A DNA stretch of 64,000 nt from Halorussus halobius (GCF_004765805.1 NZ_SBIU01000007.1:62001-126000); one strand, 5' to 3'; counted from the stretch's first letter, positions 1-8,672 are shown. Made by a program: numbers and translations. The notes: a model not told the origin generated them from the sequence alone.

Positions 1-51
1 GTCGCAGTCGAATTCGATGTCATGAGTTGTGGTTGTGATCGTGTCTCGTGG

Positions 52-1971
52 TCAGTAGCGGAGCAGTCGCATCCCGTTGAGGATGACGAGGAGGACGCTG
101 GCCTCGTGGACCAGCATTCCCGACGCGAGGGTGACGTAGCTGGTGAGCACGCCCGCGAGGAGGACGGTCACGGTCAGCACCGCGAGCCCGACGTTCTCGA
201 GGACGTTCCAGCGCGTCGCCTTGCTGAGTTTGACCGCGTACGGGATGCGTTCGAGGTCGTCGGCCATCAACGCCATGTCAGCCGTTTCGATAGCGGTGTC
301 CGTTCCCGCAGCACCCATCGCGATGCCGACATCGGCAGTGGCCAGCGATGGCGCGTCGTTGATGCCGTCGCCGACCATCGCGACGACGTGGCCGTCGGCC
401 TGGTAGCCCTCGATGACGGACTGCTTGTCCTCGGGGAGGAGTTCGGCACGGTACTCGTCGATACCGACCTCCTCGGCAACGGCAGCGGCCGTCCGCTCGT
501 TGTCGCCGGTGAGCATCACCGTCTCGATGCCAGCGTCTTGGAGCGCCGCGACGACCCCAGGAGCGGCCTCCCGGAGCTCGTCCCGCATCGCAATCGCGCC
601 GATGATGTCCCCGTCCCGAACGACGTGGACGACTGTCTCGCCGCGCCCCTCACGCTCGCGGACGTAGTCGGCGACCCGATCGGGGACATCGACGTCGCGG
701 TCGTCCAGCAGCGCGCGGTTGCCGACGACGACTTCCTGGCCATCGGCATGGGCGATGACGCCCTTGCCGGCGACCACGTCGAAGTCGTCGGGATCGGGGA
801 CCGACCTGCGCCCCACGTCCGTATCGTCCGCTTGGGCGACCGTCGCTCCACCGTCCGTCGCAGCCGTCTGGCGTTCGCGGGCCATGTCGACGATGGCGTC
901 CGCGAGGTGGTGTTCGCTCTTCTTCTCGGCGGTCGCTGCGAGCGAGAGGACGTCGGCGGCGGCGACGCCGAACCCCTCGATACCGGAGACGGTGGTCTCG
1001 CCCTTCGTGAGCGTCCCCGTCTTGTCGAAGGCGACGAGATCGATCTTGCCGGCGCGTTCGAGGTGTTCGCCGCCCTTCATCAGCACGCCCGACCGGGCGG
1101 CGTTACCGATGGCCGAGACGATGCTGACCGGTGGCCCGATGACCAGCGCGCCCGGACAGCCGATGACCAGCAGCGTCAGCGACAGGATCGCGTTCTGCGT
1201 GACCGCGTACGCGCCGATAGCCAGGGCAATGACGGCCGGCGTGTAGTACTTCGCGAACCGGTCGATGAGACTCTCCGTGGGCGACTGAGCCTCCTGGGCC
1301 TCCTCGACGCGACGGATGATCCGTTCGAGAGTCGTATCCGATCCCGCTCCCGTCGTCCGGATTTCTAGCGCGCCCTCCTGGTTGACCGTCCCGGCGTACA
1401 CCTCGTCGCTGTCGGCCTTGTGGACGGGCGCGCTCTCGCCGGTGACCGGCGCCTGGTTGACTGCGCTCTCGCCGTCGACGACGGTTCCGTCGACCGGGAT
1501 CTTCCCGCCCGGCTTTACGACGACGACTTCGCCCTCTTCGACATCGCGGGCGGAGACCTTTTGGAGTGTCCCGTCGCGACGGACGGTCGCCGTGTCGGGC
1601 GTCATCTCCAGTAGCTCCTGAAGTGCCGTCCGGGTCTTCCGCATCGTCCGGCCTTCGAGGTAGCTGCCAAGGCTGAACAGGAAGACGACGGCGGCGGCTT
1701 CCCAGTACTCCCCGATGACGATAGCACCGATGGCGGCCAGCGTCACCAGCGTCTTGATGCCGAGCGTCCGGTTGGTGACCTCGTGGTAAGCGGTCTTGGC
1801 GATGTCGTAGCCACCCACGACCGTCGCGAGGACGAGGATGGCGGCGCTTGCCATCTCGAAACTCGTGAGGTAGCCGAGACTCCAGCCACCGCCGTACAGC
1901 AGGCCGCTTGTCGCCGTGACGATGGCCTTCCGGTGGTTCCGGTAGTACTGCGTGATCGATTGTTTGTTCAT
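52..1971 (-). CDS. P1B-type metal-transporting ATPase with CPG motif
   Basis: A 639-residue P-type ATPase expected to pump a transition metal ion across the cell membrane. Visible motifs: TGES (177-180), the phosphorylation site DKTGT (316-320), TGDNERT (488-494) and GDGINDA (534-540). The TM6 metal-site motif is CPG (272-274, bases 1150-1158) instead of CPC, the nucleotide-domain SEHP motif reads SEHH (352-355), and the last membrane segment carries HEAS (622-625), resembling the HEGS signature of P1B-4 (Co/Zn/Fe-type) pumps. It has no N-terminal HMA domain; a separate HMA gene ends 4 bases upstream on the same strand. Family membership is certain. The substrate is inferred only as a divalent soft metal. 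Confidence 0.95.
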   Translation of the reverse strand: MNKQSITQYYRNHRKAIVTATSGLLYGGGWSLGYLTSFEMASAAILVLATVVGGYDIAKTAYHEVTNRTLGIKTLVTLAAIGAIVIGEYWEAAAVVFLFSLGSYLEGRTMRKTRTALQELLEMTPDTATVRRDGTLQKVSARDVEEGEVVVVKPGGKIPVDGTVVDGESAVNQAPVTGESAPVHKADSDEVYAGTVNQEGALEIRTTGAGSDTTLERIIRRVEEAQEAQSPTESLIDRFAKYYTPAVIALAIGAYAVTQNAILSLTLLVIGCPGALVIGPPVSIVSAIGNAARSGVLMKGGEHLERAGKIDLVAFDKTGTLTKGETTVSGIEGFGVAAADVLSLAATAEKKSEHHLADAIVDMARERQTAATDGGATVAQADDTDVGRRSVPDPDDFDVVAGKGVIAHADGQEVVVGNRALLDDRDVDVPDRVADYVREREGRGETVVHVVRDGDIIGAIAMRDELREAAPGVVAALQDAGIETVMLTGDNERTAAAVAEEVGIDEYRAELLPEDKQSVIEGYQADGHVVAMVGDGINDAPSLATADVGIAMGAAGTDTAIETADMALMADDLERIPYAVKLSKATRWNVLENVGLAVLTVTVLLAGVLTSYVTLASGMLVHEASVLLVILNGMRLLRY

Positions 1972-1975
1972 AGTG

Positions 1976-2191
1976 TTAGGCGGGCTGGGGAGTGTACCCC
2001 TGGTTTTCGATGGTCTCTGCGAAGGCGTCGGGGTCAGCGACGCTGTCGTCGTACTCGATCTCGACGCGGCCGGTCGCGTAGTGGACTTCGACGTGCTGGA
2101 CGCCGTCGACGTTCGACAGGGCGCGTTCGACGGTACTCGCGCAGGTCGGGCAGTCGAAGTCGAGGACGCGGAATTGGGTTGTGTCGCTCAT
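1976..2191 (-). CDS. small HMA-domain metal-binding protein
   Basis: A 71-residue protein made of a single heavy-metal-associated (HMA, CopZ-like) fold with the metal-binding CPTC motif near residue 15. It lies 4 bases upstream of the CPG ATPase and is surely cotranscribed with it. The context suggests that it delivers metal to that pump, replacing the N-terminal HMA domain the pump lacks. HMA proteins bind Cu(I), Zn(II) or Cd(II) through the two cysteines. Here the preceding residues are DFDCPTC rather than the GMTC seen in the two CopZ-like proteins of this window, which is closer to Zn/Cd-type HMA domains. Confidence 0.9.
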   Translation of the reverse strand: MSDTTQFRVLDFDCPTCASTVERALSNVDGVQHVEVHYATGRVEIEYDDSVADPDAFAETIENQGYTPQPA

Positions 2192-2225
2192 TACAGTTTG
2201 AGATAGTGCCCGTACCTCAATAAGT

Positions 2226-2236
2226 ATTTTTTATAT
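2226..2236 (-). promoter_or_regulatory. AT-rich TATA-like element for the HMA/ATPase operon
   Basis: On the minus strand an A/T run reading TATAAAAAATA lies about 35-45 bases before the HMA start codon in an otherwise GC-rich divergent region. It fits an archaeal TATA box. Position and function are inferred. Confidence 0.45.
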
Positions 2237-2392
2237 GATATGTTTGAATTCGGATACGAGTCGTTGGAACAGTCAAACGGGTCGTCTAGGGCTTTCGCTA
2301 TCGCGGGTCCATCCTGTACTGGATACCTCGACAGACACCTACCCGACTCCTGCCCCGCTACCTTTTCCCGCGTGCTCGCGCTCAGTCCTCGT

Positions 2393-2917
2393 ATGAGTGA
2401 TTCCGATACCGACCACCGTCTCGACGACATCGCGGTGCGAGACACTCGGATTTCGGACGCCATCGACGAGCCGATGCGGGCGATGGTCCTCGACATTCTG
2501 TCCGAGGAAGCCCTAACTGCGACCGAGGTCCACGAACGCCTCGACGATCGCGGCATCGACCGGACGGAGAACACGGTCCGCCATCACATCAACGAGCTCC
2601 GGGATGCGGGCCTCGTCGACGTCGTTCGCTTCGAGGAGGGGCGTGGTGGGACGACGAAGTACTACCACGCGAACACGATCGTCCTCTCGTACTCACTACC
2701 AGATTCGGCCGACGCCGCCGTCGAGGAGATGATCGACGCTGCCCAGCCCCAGATCACGGACGCGCTCACTACGCTCACCGACGAGTACGACGACGCTATT
2801 GAGGAGATCGTCGAGGATATGCAGCCCTGCGAGCACTGCCAGACCCAGAAGTACGAGACGTACGTTCTTCTGACCGTCCTGCGACGTGCGTTCGTTCGCG
2901 CCCACAGAAATTCCTGA
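2393..2917 (+). CDS. ArsR-type winged-helix transcription regulator
   Basis: A 174-residue regulator. Residues 20-85 form a winged helix (ATEVHERL followed by NTVRHHINELRDAGLV and a wing with EGRGGTTKYY), and the C-terminal half is helical with a CEHC cluster that could bind metal. I chose the ATG at 2393 (MSDSDTD) because the 51 codons upstream have no haloarchaeal character and overlap the promoter region. It is divergent from the HMA/CPG-ATPase operon and is therefore the likely metal-responsive regulator of that pump. Family recognition is firm; the regulated target and the effector are inferred from position. Confidence 0.85.
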   Translation: MSDSDTDHRLDDIAVRDTRISDAIDEPMRAMVLDILSEEALTATEVHERLDDRGIDRTENTVRHHINELRDAGLVDVVRFEEGRGGTTKYYHANTIVLSYSLPDSADAAVEEMIDAAQPQITDALTTLTDEYDDAIEEIVEDMQPCEHCQTQKYETYVLLTVLRRAFVRAHRNS

Positions 2918-2946
2918 GGGGGAACCACCCCTACGCTGGCAGGGTC

Positions 2947-4413
2947 TTAGAAGGAGAACCGATCACGCGCGGATTGCATCGCGAGGCGAGTCAGGAGTCG
3001 CGCAGGGCCACGCTTTGGGAGGTCCCGTACAGTCTCGATGCTGGTCGGCGGTTCACTACCACCAATGTCTAACTCCCAGCCTGTCTCGTCCATGAAGCGT
3101 TCGACAGCCTGATTTACTCGCTGTCGCACGTCGTCCGAGTCCATTGTCTCGGGCACACCATTCCGGAGGACGACGTCGCCGTCAACGATCACTGTCTCGA
3201 CGTCGGCCGGGACCGCGTTGTTCACGACGTGTGCGGGAACGTTGGTCAGTGGCGTGAACTTCGGTTTGTCGACGTCGAGGAGGATAATATCCGCGCGCTT
3301 TCCCGCTTCGATACTGCCGATCTCGTCGCCCATCCCCAGCGCGCGTGCGCCCTCGATAGTGAGCATTCGTATCAGTTCCATCGAGTCGAACTGCCCGGCT
3401 GAACGCTTGAGATTTGCCGCCAGCCGAGCTTGCCGCGCTTCACCGAACATGCTGTACGAGTCGTGCCAGTAGTGGTCGTCAATCCCTACTCCGACGTCGA
3501 CGCCGGCGGCTCGAAGCTCGGGAACGGGCGTCCACTGCGTCTCCCCGTCCGGATTCCAGTAACAGAAGACGGACGGGCAGTGCGCAACAGCCGCGTCCGC
3601 CTCGGCGGTTCGCTGGATGTCCTCTTCGTCGCCGAGGCGGAAGTGAGCAGCGACCAGTCGGTCGTCCAGGAGTCCAACGTCGTCGAGCAATCCTACCGAG
3701 TCCTCGCCACCGTTCGCTCGTGCCATCGTGTTACTCTCCTCGAGTTCGAGCAAGTGCGTGTGGACGAGCAGGTCCGGATACTCTGCGGCGAGGGATGCGG
3801 TCCGTTCCCACAGCTGCCGGGTACACGACCAGTCGTCGTGCGGGCAGATCGTCGCCCTGATTCGGCCGTCGTACGTGTCGTGGTACGTTTCGACGAACTC
3901 GCGAGCACGGGAGAACTGCTGATCGACTGGTTGGTCCCAGAAGAGGTCCGAGATCGCCGGGCCGAAAAATCCGCGGAGCCCTGCTTCCCCGAACGCCTCT
4001 GCACCTGCGGCAGGCCGTGCGTCCATCGAGTTCACGGTCGTGACACCGCCCAAGAGGAAATTGAGCGCTGCGAGCTCGACGCCTGCCTCGACGAGGTACT
4101 CGAATTCGCCGTTCCCTAATCTGTTAAACAAGGCCGTCCCACTCCCAAGCATCTCCGTCAGCTCGAGTTCGCTAAACGCACCGATGAGCGGTGTCATCTC
4201 CAAGTGCGTGTGGGCGTTCACCAACCCCGGCATCACCAGTTTCCCGTTCCCGTCGATAACGGTGGACGCTTCTAATTCTCCGTCTCCTGCACGTGATGGT
4301 CGGACTTCTTCGATACAGCCATCGGTGATGCATACTGTGCCGCGCTCGTACAGGCGGTTCCGCTCGTCGGCTGTGAGAACGAGTGCATCATGGATTGCCA
4401 GATCGACAGCCAT
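2947..4413 (-). CDS. amidohydrolase family protein (MtaD/TrzN-like deaminase)
   Basis: A 488-residue metal-dependent hydrolase of the amidohydrolase superfamily. The N-terminal beta-sandwich leads to GLVNAHTHLE, whose two histidines (68, 70) are the standard metal ligands. Further ligands are visible in HTHLLE and in GIDDHYWHD, and the C-terminus has the usual GSIEAGKRADIILLD. The family includes S-adenosylhomocysteine/methylthioadenosine deaminases and chlorohydrolases, so deamination of a purine-like or triazine-like ring is plausible, but the substrate cannot be read from sequence. It converges with the ArsR-type regulator, is not obviously part of a metal operon, and may be an ordinary metabolic gene. 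Confidence 0.88.
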   Translation of the reverse strand: MAVDLAIHDALVLTADERNRLYERGTVCITDGCIEEVRPSRAGDGELEASTVIDGNGKLVMPGLVNAHTHLEMTPLIGAFSELELTEMLGSGTALFNRLGNGEFEYLVEAGVELAALNFLLGGVTTVNSMDARPAAGAEAFGEAGLRGFFGPAISDLFWDQPVDQQFSRAREFVETYHDTYDGRIRATICPHDDWSCTRQLWERTASLAAEYPDLLVHTHLLELEESNTMARANGGEDSVGLLDDVGLLDDRLVAAHFRLGDEEDIQRTAEADAAVAHCPSVFCYWNPDGETQWTPVPELRAAGVDVGVGIDDHYWHDSYSMFGEARQARLAANLKRSAGQFDSMELIRMLTIEGARALGMGDEIGSIEAGKRADIILLDVDKPKFTPLTNVPAHVVNNAVPADVETVIVDGDVVLRNGVPETMDSDDVRQRVNQAVERFMDETGWELDIGGSEPPTSIETVRDLPKRGPARLLTRLAMQSARDRFSF

Positions 4414-4741
4414 CGTAAATTAGGAAGTGGATGTGACAGTTACCGTACTGGACAACCGAGCAGGCCGGCGAAGGCTGTTCTTCCAGGTGGTGTTCCCCTC
4501 ATTTGGGATATCATCGGTCTCTACTGGTCCCATTAGCCTCTAATACGTCGGCGTGATTTAATCAGATTCCCCTTTTGAATCTGAAGTCGGATTCCGTGGA
4601 GCTTGTGGAGGTTTGCAATGTTTTCCCCTCTTCACGATAGATCATCTATGGCCGACGGTTACGATGCCATAGTACTGATACCCTCATAGGCAGTATATTC
4701 TAATCAAAACCGCAATAGATGATCCCTACAATGATACACCT
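4414..4741. other. intergenic region with one palindromic operator-like site
   Basis: This 328-base divergent gap contains no convincing gene. It holds a copy of the recurring inverted repeat TTTGAATCTGA at 4574-4584. It lies about 160 bases from both flanking starts, so its link to the downstream permease is weaker than at other loci. The stretch 4690-4720 is AT-rich and could hold the permease promoter. Confidence 0.5.
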
Positions 4742-6136
4742 ATGCAGGCGACGATAATCGACGGAGTTCTTGAATCCCTTCGTATCGGTGTCGGATTTCT
4801 CTGGACGGCGGCGTGGGCGATCATCATGGGCCTCACGATTACGAGTCTCGTCCAGGTCTACGTCTCGAAGGAGCGGATGGCACAGGTGCTGGGTGAGGGC
4901 GATCTAACTGGACTTACCAAGGCGACTGTGTTCGGAGCAGCAAGCAGTGGCTGTAGTTTCGGCGCCGTCGCCATCGGGAAGGGCCTGTTCAAGAAGGGGG
5001 CGCACGCGGTGAACTTCCTCGCGTTCATGTTCGCGTCGACGAACCTCATCGTCGAACTAGGGCTGATGATTCTCATCCTGCTTGGCTGGGAGTTCCTCGT
5101 CGCGGAACTGCTCGGCGGCCTGATTCTCATCGCCGTCATGGCCGCCATCGTCCACCTCACGCTTCCCGAAAACCTGTTTAACGAAGTCCGCGAGAAGCTC
5201 AACGAGCGCGACCGCCAGGCGGGCGTCACGGAAGATCCCACCTGCGGGATGGAGGGGAAAGACGAGTACACGCTCACGACCGACGGCGGTGAGACGCTCA
5301 AATTCTGCTCGGAGGGCTGTATGGAGACCTATCGCCAGGAGACGTCGAGTAGCGGCGGGTGGCGTGACGAGTTGCTGTCGTGGGGTGGCTGGTACAAGGT
5401 CGGGAATCAGTACCGCAAGGAGTGGTCGATGATCTGGAAAGACATCGTCGCCGGCTTCCTTATTTCTGGGTTCGTCATCGTCTTCGTCCCGCAGTGGGTG
5501 TGGAACACGCTGTTCATTCAGGGCGACGGCCTGCTCGTGACTGCCGAGAACGCCGTCATGGGCGTCATCATCGCCGTCCTCAGTTTCGTCGGCAGTATGG
5601 GCAACGTCCCGTTCGCCGTCGCGCTCTGGGGTGGTGGCGTCAGCTTCGCCGGGATCATCGCGTTCGTCTACGCCGACCTCATCACCGTGCCCGTCCTGAA
5701 CGTCTACCGGAAGTACTACGGCTGGAAGGTGATGCTGTACATCCTCGGCGTCTTCTTCGTCACGATGGCGTTCACCGGCTTCCTCATGGAGCTGCTGTTC
5801 GACGCGCTGGGTATCGTTCCAGATCTGGCGGGCGGCGAGACGGCGACTGAACAGACGTACTTCGAGCTCAACTACACGTTCTACCTCAATATTATCGCCT
5901 TTGCGCTCTCCGGGTTCCTTCTGTATGTCTACCGGCGGGGACTCGGCGCACCAGGTCAGTATCGAGATCCGGTGTGCGGGATGCGAACCGACGATGAGGG
6001 CCCGAGTGCGTCCCACGATGGGACGACGTACTATTTTTGCTCAAAGAAATGCAAGCGTACGTTCGAAGAAGAACCAACGGAATTTACTAATCAAAGCCCG
6101 CAAATATCGAGCCACGATCACGATCATGACCACTGA
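4742..6136 (+). CDS. DUF318/YraQ-type permease with two YHS metal-binding domains
   Basis: A 464-residue polytopic membrane protein of the UPF0718/DUF318 permease family (ArsP/YraQ relatives). Two membrane blocks (about 10-140 and 235-400) each carry the family's Ser/Gly-rich reentrant motif (SSGCSFGAVAIGKG near 69-80; GSMGNVPFA near 284-292). The loop between them holds a YHS/TRASH-like domain (DPTCGM with C168, C189, C193). A second copy sits at the C-terminus (DPVCGM with C412, C433, C437), followed by an alternating His-Asp tail. Such permeases export metal or metalloid species, and the added domains suggest a cytoplasmic metal sensor or chaperone function. It opens a plus-strand block rich in copper-type genes. 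Confidence 0.9.
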   Translation: MQATIIDGVLESLRIGVGFLWTAAWAIIMGLTITSLVQVYVSKERMAQVLGEGDLTGLTKATVFGAASSGCSFGAVAIGKGLFKKGAHAVNFLAFMFASTNLIVELGLMILILLGWEFLVAELLGGLILIAVMAAIVHLTLPENLFNEVREKLNERDRQAGVTEDPTCGMEGKDEYTLTTDGGETLKFCSEGCMETYRQETSSSGGWRDELLSWGGWYKVGNQYRKEWSMIWKDIVAGFLISGFVIVFVPQWVWNTLFIQGDGLLVTAENAVMGVIIAVLSFVGSMGNVPFAVALWGGGVSFAGIIAFVYADLITVPVLNVYRKYYGWKVMLYILGVFFVTMAFTGFLMELLFDALGIVPDLAGGETATEQTYFELNYTFYLNIIAFALSGFLLYVYRRGLGAPGQYRDPVCGMRTDDEGPSASHDGTTYYFCSKKCKRTFEEEPTEFTNQSPQISSHDHDHDH

Positions 6137-6261
6137 TGATCGCACTGTGGTTCATCCGCTGTGATGGGGTTCATCATCACAGTTTCAATCCGCAATTGTC
6201 ACACCTACTGCGCTCAAATAGACGGTATGAATAGTCAAATCCCGCAACTCGGGGCTGTCAT

Positions 6262-6861
6262 ATGAATCGCCGTCGAGCAGATACTGTCGTCGGTGTGCTT
6301 CTCGGGTTCGTTCTCCTGGCCGGCGGGGTACTCAGTTGGCGGGCCTATCAACAGCGTCGGGCTATCGAGCAATCGATGGGGTCAATGATGGGTTCATCTA
6401 TGGGAACGATGCACGGCCCAGACCCCCTCTGGTACGTGGTTGGAACCCTGCTGGTTGCTGGCGTTATCGGTGGCGTCTATTACGTGGTCCGGGGAGAACT
6501 CACCGATCCAGAAGTGGCCGACACAACGGTGCCTGTCGATCCTGCACAGACATCGGCGGCAACAGCTACGTCGATGGATGATGACGCTGCACCGGCGACG
6601 TCTATCAATCCTGAATCGGACCCCCAAGCACGCGTTCTCGATCTCTTACCGGATGATGAACGACGCGTCCTCGAACCCGTCCTGAACTCCCCCGGAATCA
6701 CGCAGATTGAACTTCGGGATCGATCTGAGTTCTCGAAGAGTAAAGTAAGCCAGACCGTGAGTTCACTCGAGGAGCGAGGTCTGCTGTATCGGGAACGACA
6801 GGGTCGGACCTATCGTGTGTATCCGAGTGATGACCTTCGGCAGCAACAACCGGGAAAATAG
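6262..6861 (+). CDS. membrane-anchored HTH regulator with Met-rich extracellular loop
   Basis: A 199-residue protein with a basic N-terminus, TM1 at about 8-26, a 30-residue loop, TM2 at about 57-77, an acidic Ser/Thr/Ala linker and a C-terminal winged helix of MarR type (about 125-190, with TQIELRDRSEFSKSKVSQTVSSLEERGLL). The loop, predicted outside the cell, has five methionines and a histidine (M39, M42, M43, M47, M50, H51), a pattern typical of Cu(I)/Ag(I) binding. The layout suggests a one-component regulator that senses metal outside and acts on DNA inside. No partner kinase is nearby. The domain layout is read directly; the sensing role is inference. Confidence 0.85.
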   Translation: MNRRRADTVVGVLLGFVLLAGGVLSWRAYQQRRAIEQSMGSMMGSSMGTMHGPDPLWYVVGTLLVAGVIGGVYYVVRGELTDPEVADTTVPVDPAQTSAATATSMDDDAAPATSINPESDPQARVLDLLPDDERRVLEPVLNSPGITQIELRDRSEFSKSKVSQTVSSLEERGLLYRERQGRTYRVYPSDDLRQQQPGK

Positions 6862-7029
6862 TCGCTATCTATCGGGCGCTCTCCCTCTCGAATTCCGTAG
6901 GTATGAACGGTCTCCCTCGAGCAAAACGGTTAGAAGATGTTATAGACGTTCTCGAACGTTCTCCTGTATGGATTCACACCCATGTCGATAACTCCCGAGC
7001 AGGCCTACGAGTAACCGAGGAGAGAGACA

Positions 7030-7350
7030 ATGACCAACTTCAAACTCGGCCGGTGGCTGCTCGTGGCGCTCGCGATTGTCGGACTCGCGTTCGCCGCACC
7101 GGCAGTCAGCGCACACGACAACGCAACGACCGCTGACGACGCGCCTACGGACAATGCCACCGCAGATGAATGGGCCACTTGGATGGAGGCACAGATGACC
7201 GAACACATGGGCCCGGGTAGCGTCGAGTGGATGGAGTCGCACATGGGTGTGACCGTCGACGAGATGGCCCAGGACATGGCTGACGGGGAATACCACGACG
7301 GGGCTGACGACGGCTACAACGGCGGGATGTACGGGCAGGGCCACTGCTGA
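7030..7350 (+). CDS. secreted small Met/His-rich protein
   Basis: A 106-residue protein with a Sec-type signal peptide (about 1-28, ending near VSAHDN). The mature part is acidic and rich in Met, His and Trp (WATWMEAQMTEHMG, MESHMG), with a C-terminal stretch of Gly, Tyr, His and a single final Cys. I do not recognise a named family. Composition and position between a YHS permease and SHOCT membrane proteins suggest an extracellular copper- or silver-binding protein. A purine-rich GAGGAGAGAG just before the ATG can serve as a ribosome-binding site and supports this start. Confidence 0.8.
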   Translation: MTNFKLGRWLLVALAIVGLAFAAPAVSAHDNATTADDAPTDNATADEWATWMEAQMTEHMGPGSVEWMESHMGVTVDEMAQDMADGEYHDGADDGYNGGMYGQGHC

Positions 7351-7407
7351 CGGCTCTGGCCGTTTCGATCGCTCCAATCGAACACCACAACTCACCAACG
7401 CAAGATA

Positions 7408-7761
7408 ATGACGCAACTCACCACTCACATCGGACGCACTGCTCGGCGACTCGCGATCCTCGCCGTCCCGCTGCTAGTTGCGGCGACTGGACCGGCTGTT
7501 GCCCACGGTAGTGGGAGCTACGGCGGCGGCATGATGGGGGGCGGCTGGGGCCTCTTCGGTGGAGCGATGGGGCTCTGGGGGTTCCTCTGGATGGGGCTCC
7601 TCATCGCCGTTCCGCTCTACATTGTCTATGCGCTCCTCAATCGAGGCTCCGGTGGGAACGAAGAGCAGTCGCTGTCGGTTCTCCGTGAGCGCTACGCCCG
7701 CGGAGAGCTCTCGGATGACGAATTCGATCGGCGGCGAGAACAGCTCGAACGCACCGGATGA
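7408..7761 (+). CDS. small SHOCT-domain membrane protein, Gly/Met-rich
   Basis: A 117-residue protein: signal-like hydrophobic segment (12-32), a short outer segment rich in Gly and Met (GGGMMGGGWG, 39-48), a second membrane segment (53-78), and a C-terminal SHOCT motif of about 28 residues (LRERYARGELSDDEFDRRREQL). SHOCT is a short C-terminal oligomerisation motif of unknown role. Three other copies in the window (8277, 29610 and the tail of the halocyanin at 9082) share the layout. The Met-rich outer patch suggests a metal-related envelope function, which is inference. Confidence 0.85.
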   Translation: MTQLTTHIGRTARRLAILAVPLLVAATGPAVAHGSGSYGGGMMGGGWGLFGGAMGLWGFLWMGLLIAVPLYIVYALLNRGSGGNEEQSLSVLRERYARGELSDDEFDRRREQLERTG

Positions 7762-7856
7762 CTGGAGCAGCTGCTGTTCCAGCCGATACATCATATTCCC
7801 AACGGCCGCCGTTGCGGCACCCAACCGTTAACCCCGTAGACGGGGTATGATACTTC

Positions 7857-8273
7857 ATGGAATACACAATACAGACTTCAGTCACCGGTGAGTTCGACGA
7901 CGTCGTCGACACGACGATTGCGGCGCTCAAAGACGAAGGATTCGGCGTCCTCTGTGACATCGACGTCCAAGCGACGCTCGAGGAGAAACTCGGCGAGGAG
8001 TTTCGACAGTACTGCATCCTCGGTGCGTGCAACCCGGGGCTGGCACACGAGGGCCTGAACGAAGAGATCGAACTCGGCGCACTCCTCCCGTGTAACGTCA
8101 TTGTCTACGAAACCGACGGCGGCGAGGTCATGGTGAGTGCCGTCGACCCACAACAGCTCGTCGGCATCGCCGACAACGAGGCACTCGACTCGATCGCGAA
8201 CGAGGTCCACGACCGGTTCGAACGCGTTCTCGCCAGCGTCGCGGACGAACTCGAATCATCGACCGAGATCTGA
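7857..8273 (+). CDS. DUF302 family protein
   Basis: A 138-residue soluble protein matching the DUF302 family: N-terminal beta-alpha unit (FDDVVDTTIAALKDEGFGVLCDIDVQ) and the characteristic CNPGLAHEGL segment (about 60-69), followed by LLPCNVIVYE. DUF302 proteins are small stand-alone domains of unknown function, often found near redox or metal genes. The gene ends three bases before the next SHOCT gene, so the two are cotranscribed. The conserved cysteines (about 39, 56, 60 and 81) could bind metal or a thiol, but nothing in the sequence proves this. Confidence 0.88.
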   Translation: MEYTIQTSVTGEFDDVVDTTIAALKDEGFGVLCDIDVQATLEEKLGEEFRQYCILGACNPGLAHEGLNEEIELGALLPCNVIVYETDGGEVMVSAVDPQQLVGIADNEALDSIANEVHDRFERVLASVADELESSTEI

Positions 8274-8276
8274 ACC

Positions 8277-8630
8277 ATGACATCATCAAACCAACTCGAC
8301 ACCACAACCATCGTCCTCCTCATCCTCGGGGCGATCATCGTCCTCCCCTTGCTCACGATGGGGATGGGATTCGGCGGGATGATGGGATACGGTGGAATGA
8401 TGGGTGGATACGGGACGACCAGCGGCTGGTGGCCACTCGTCGGGATGCTCGTCCAGCTGGTCTTCCTCCTCCTCCTGCTCGGTGGCGGATATCTCGTCTT
8501 CCGTCGCGTGACGGCATCGCAGTCGTCGCGGAATCCCGCAATGGAGGAGCTGCGTATGGCATACGCCCGCGGAGATCTCACCGAGGAAGAGTTCGAGGCG
8601 CGTCGGAACAAGCTCGAACGCTCGGAGTGA
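8277..8630 (+). CDS. small SHOCT-domain membrane protein, Gly/Met-rich
   Basis: A 117-residue protein with two membrane segments (about 11-30 and 55-75) separated by a Gly/Met-rich stretch (GMGFGGMMGYGGMMGGYG), then a C-terminal SHOCT motif (MEELRMAYARGDLTEEEFEARRNKL). It is a paralogue of the gene at 7408, but its first hydrophobic segment looks like a true membrane helix rather than a cleavable signal. The start ATG lies three bases after the DUF302 stop codon. The pattern of methionines outside the membrane and a cytoplasmic oligomerisation tail is shared by all four SHOCT proteins here. Confidence 0.85.
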   Translation: MTSSNQLDTTTIVLLILGAIIVLPLLTMGMGFGGMMGYGGMMGGYGTTSGWWPLVGMLVQLVFLLLLLGGGYLVFRRVTASQSSRNPAMEELRMAYARGDLTEEEFEARRNKLERSE

Positions 8631-8672
8631 CGGTCCGACCACCAACCTCCGGCGTTACTCACGTCCGGCCCC

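Noticed and set aside
22-1368. Long open frame on the plus strand, 448 codons
   Set aside because: It is entirely antisense to the CPG ATPase; such long frames are common opposite GC-rich genes, and its product has no recognisable domain.
5057-6016. Open frame of 319 codons on the minus strand
   Set aside because: Antisense to the YHS permease, with Arg/His/Asp-heavy low-complexity product typical of a shadow frame.
6227-6265. 12-codon frame overlapping the start of the HTH membrane regulator
   Set aside because: It could be an upstream leader peptide, but nothing beyond the ATGA overlap supports translation.
6903-7136. Possible 77-codon gene upstream of the small secreted protein
   Set aside because: It overlaps the better-supported gene at 7030 by 107 bases, and its second half is a shadow of it.
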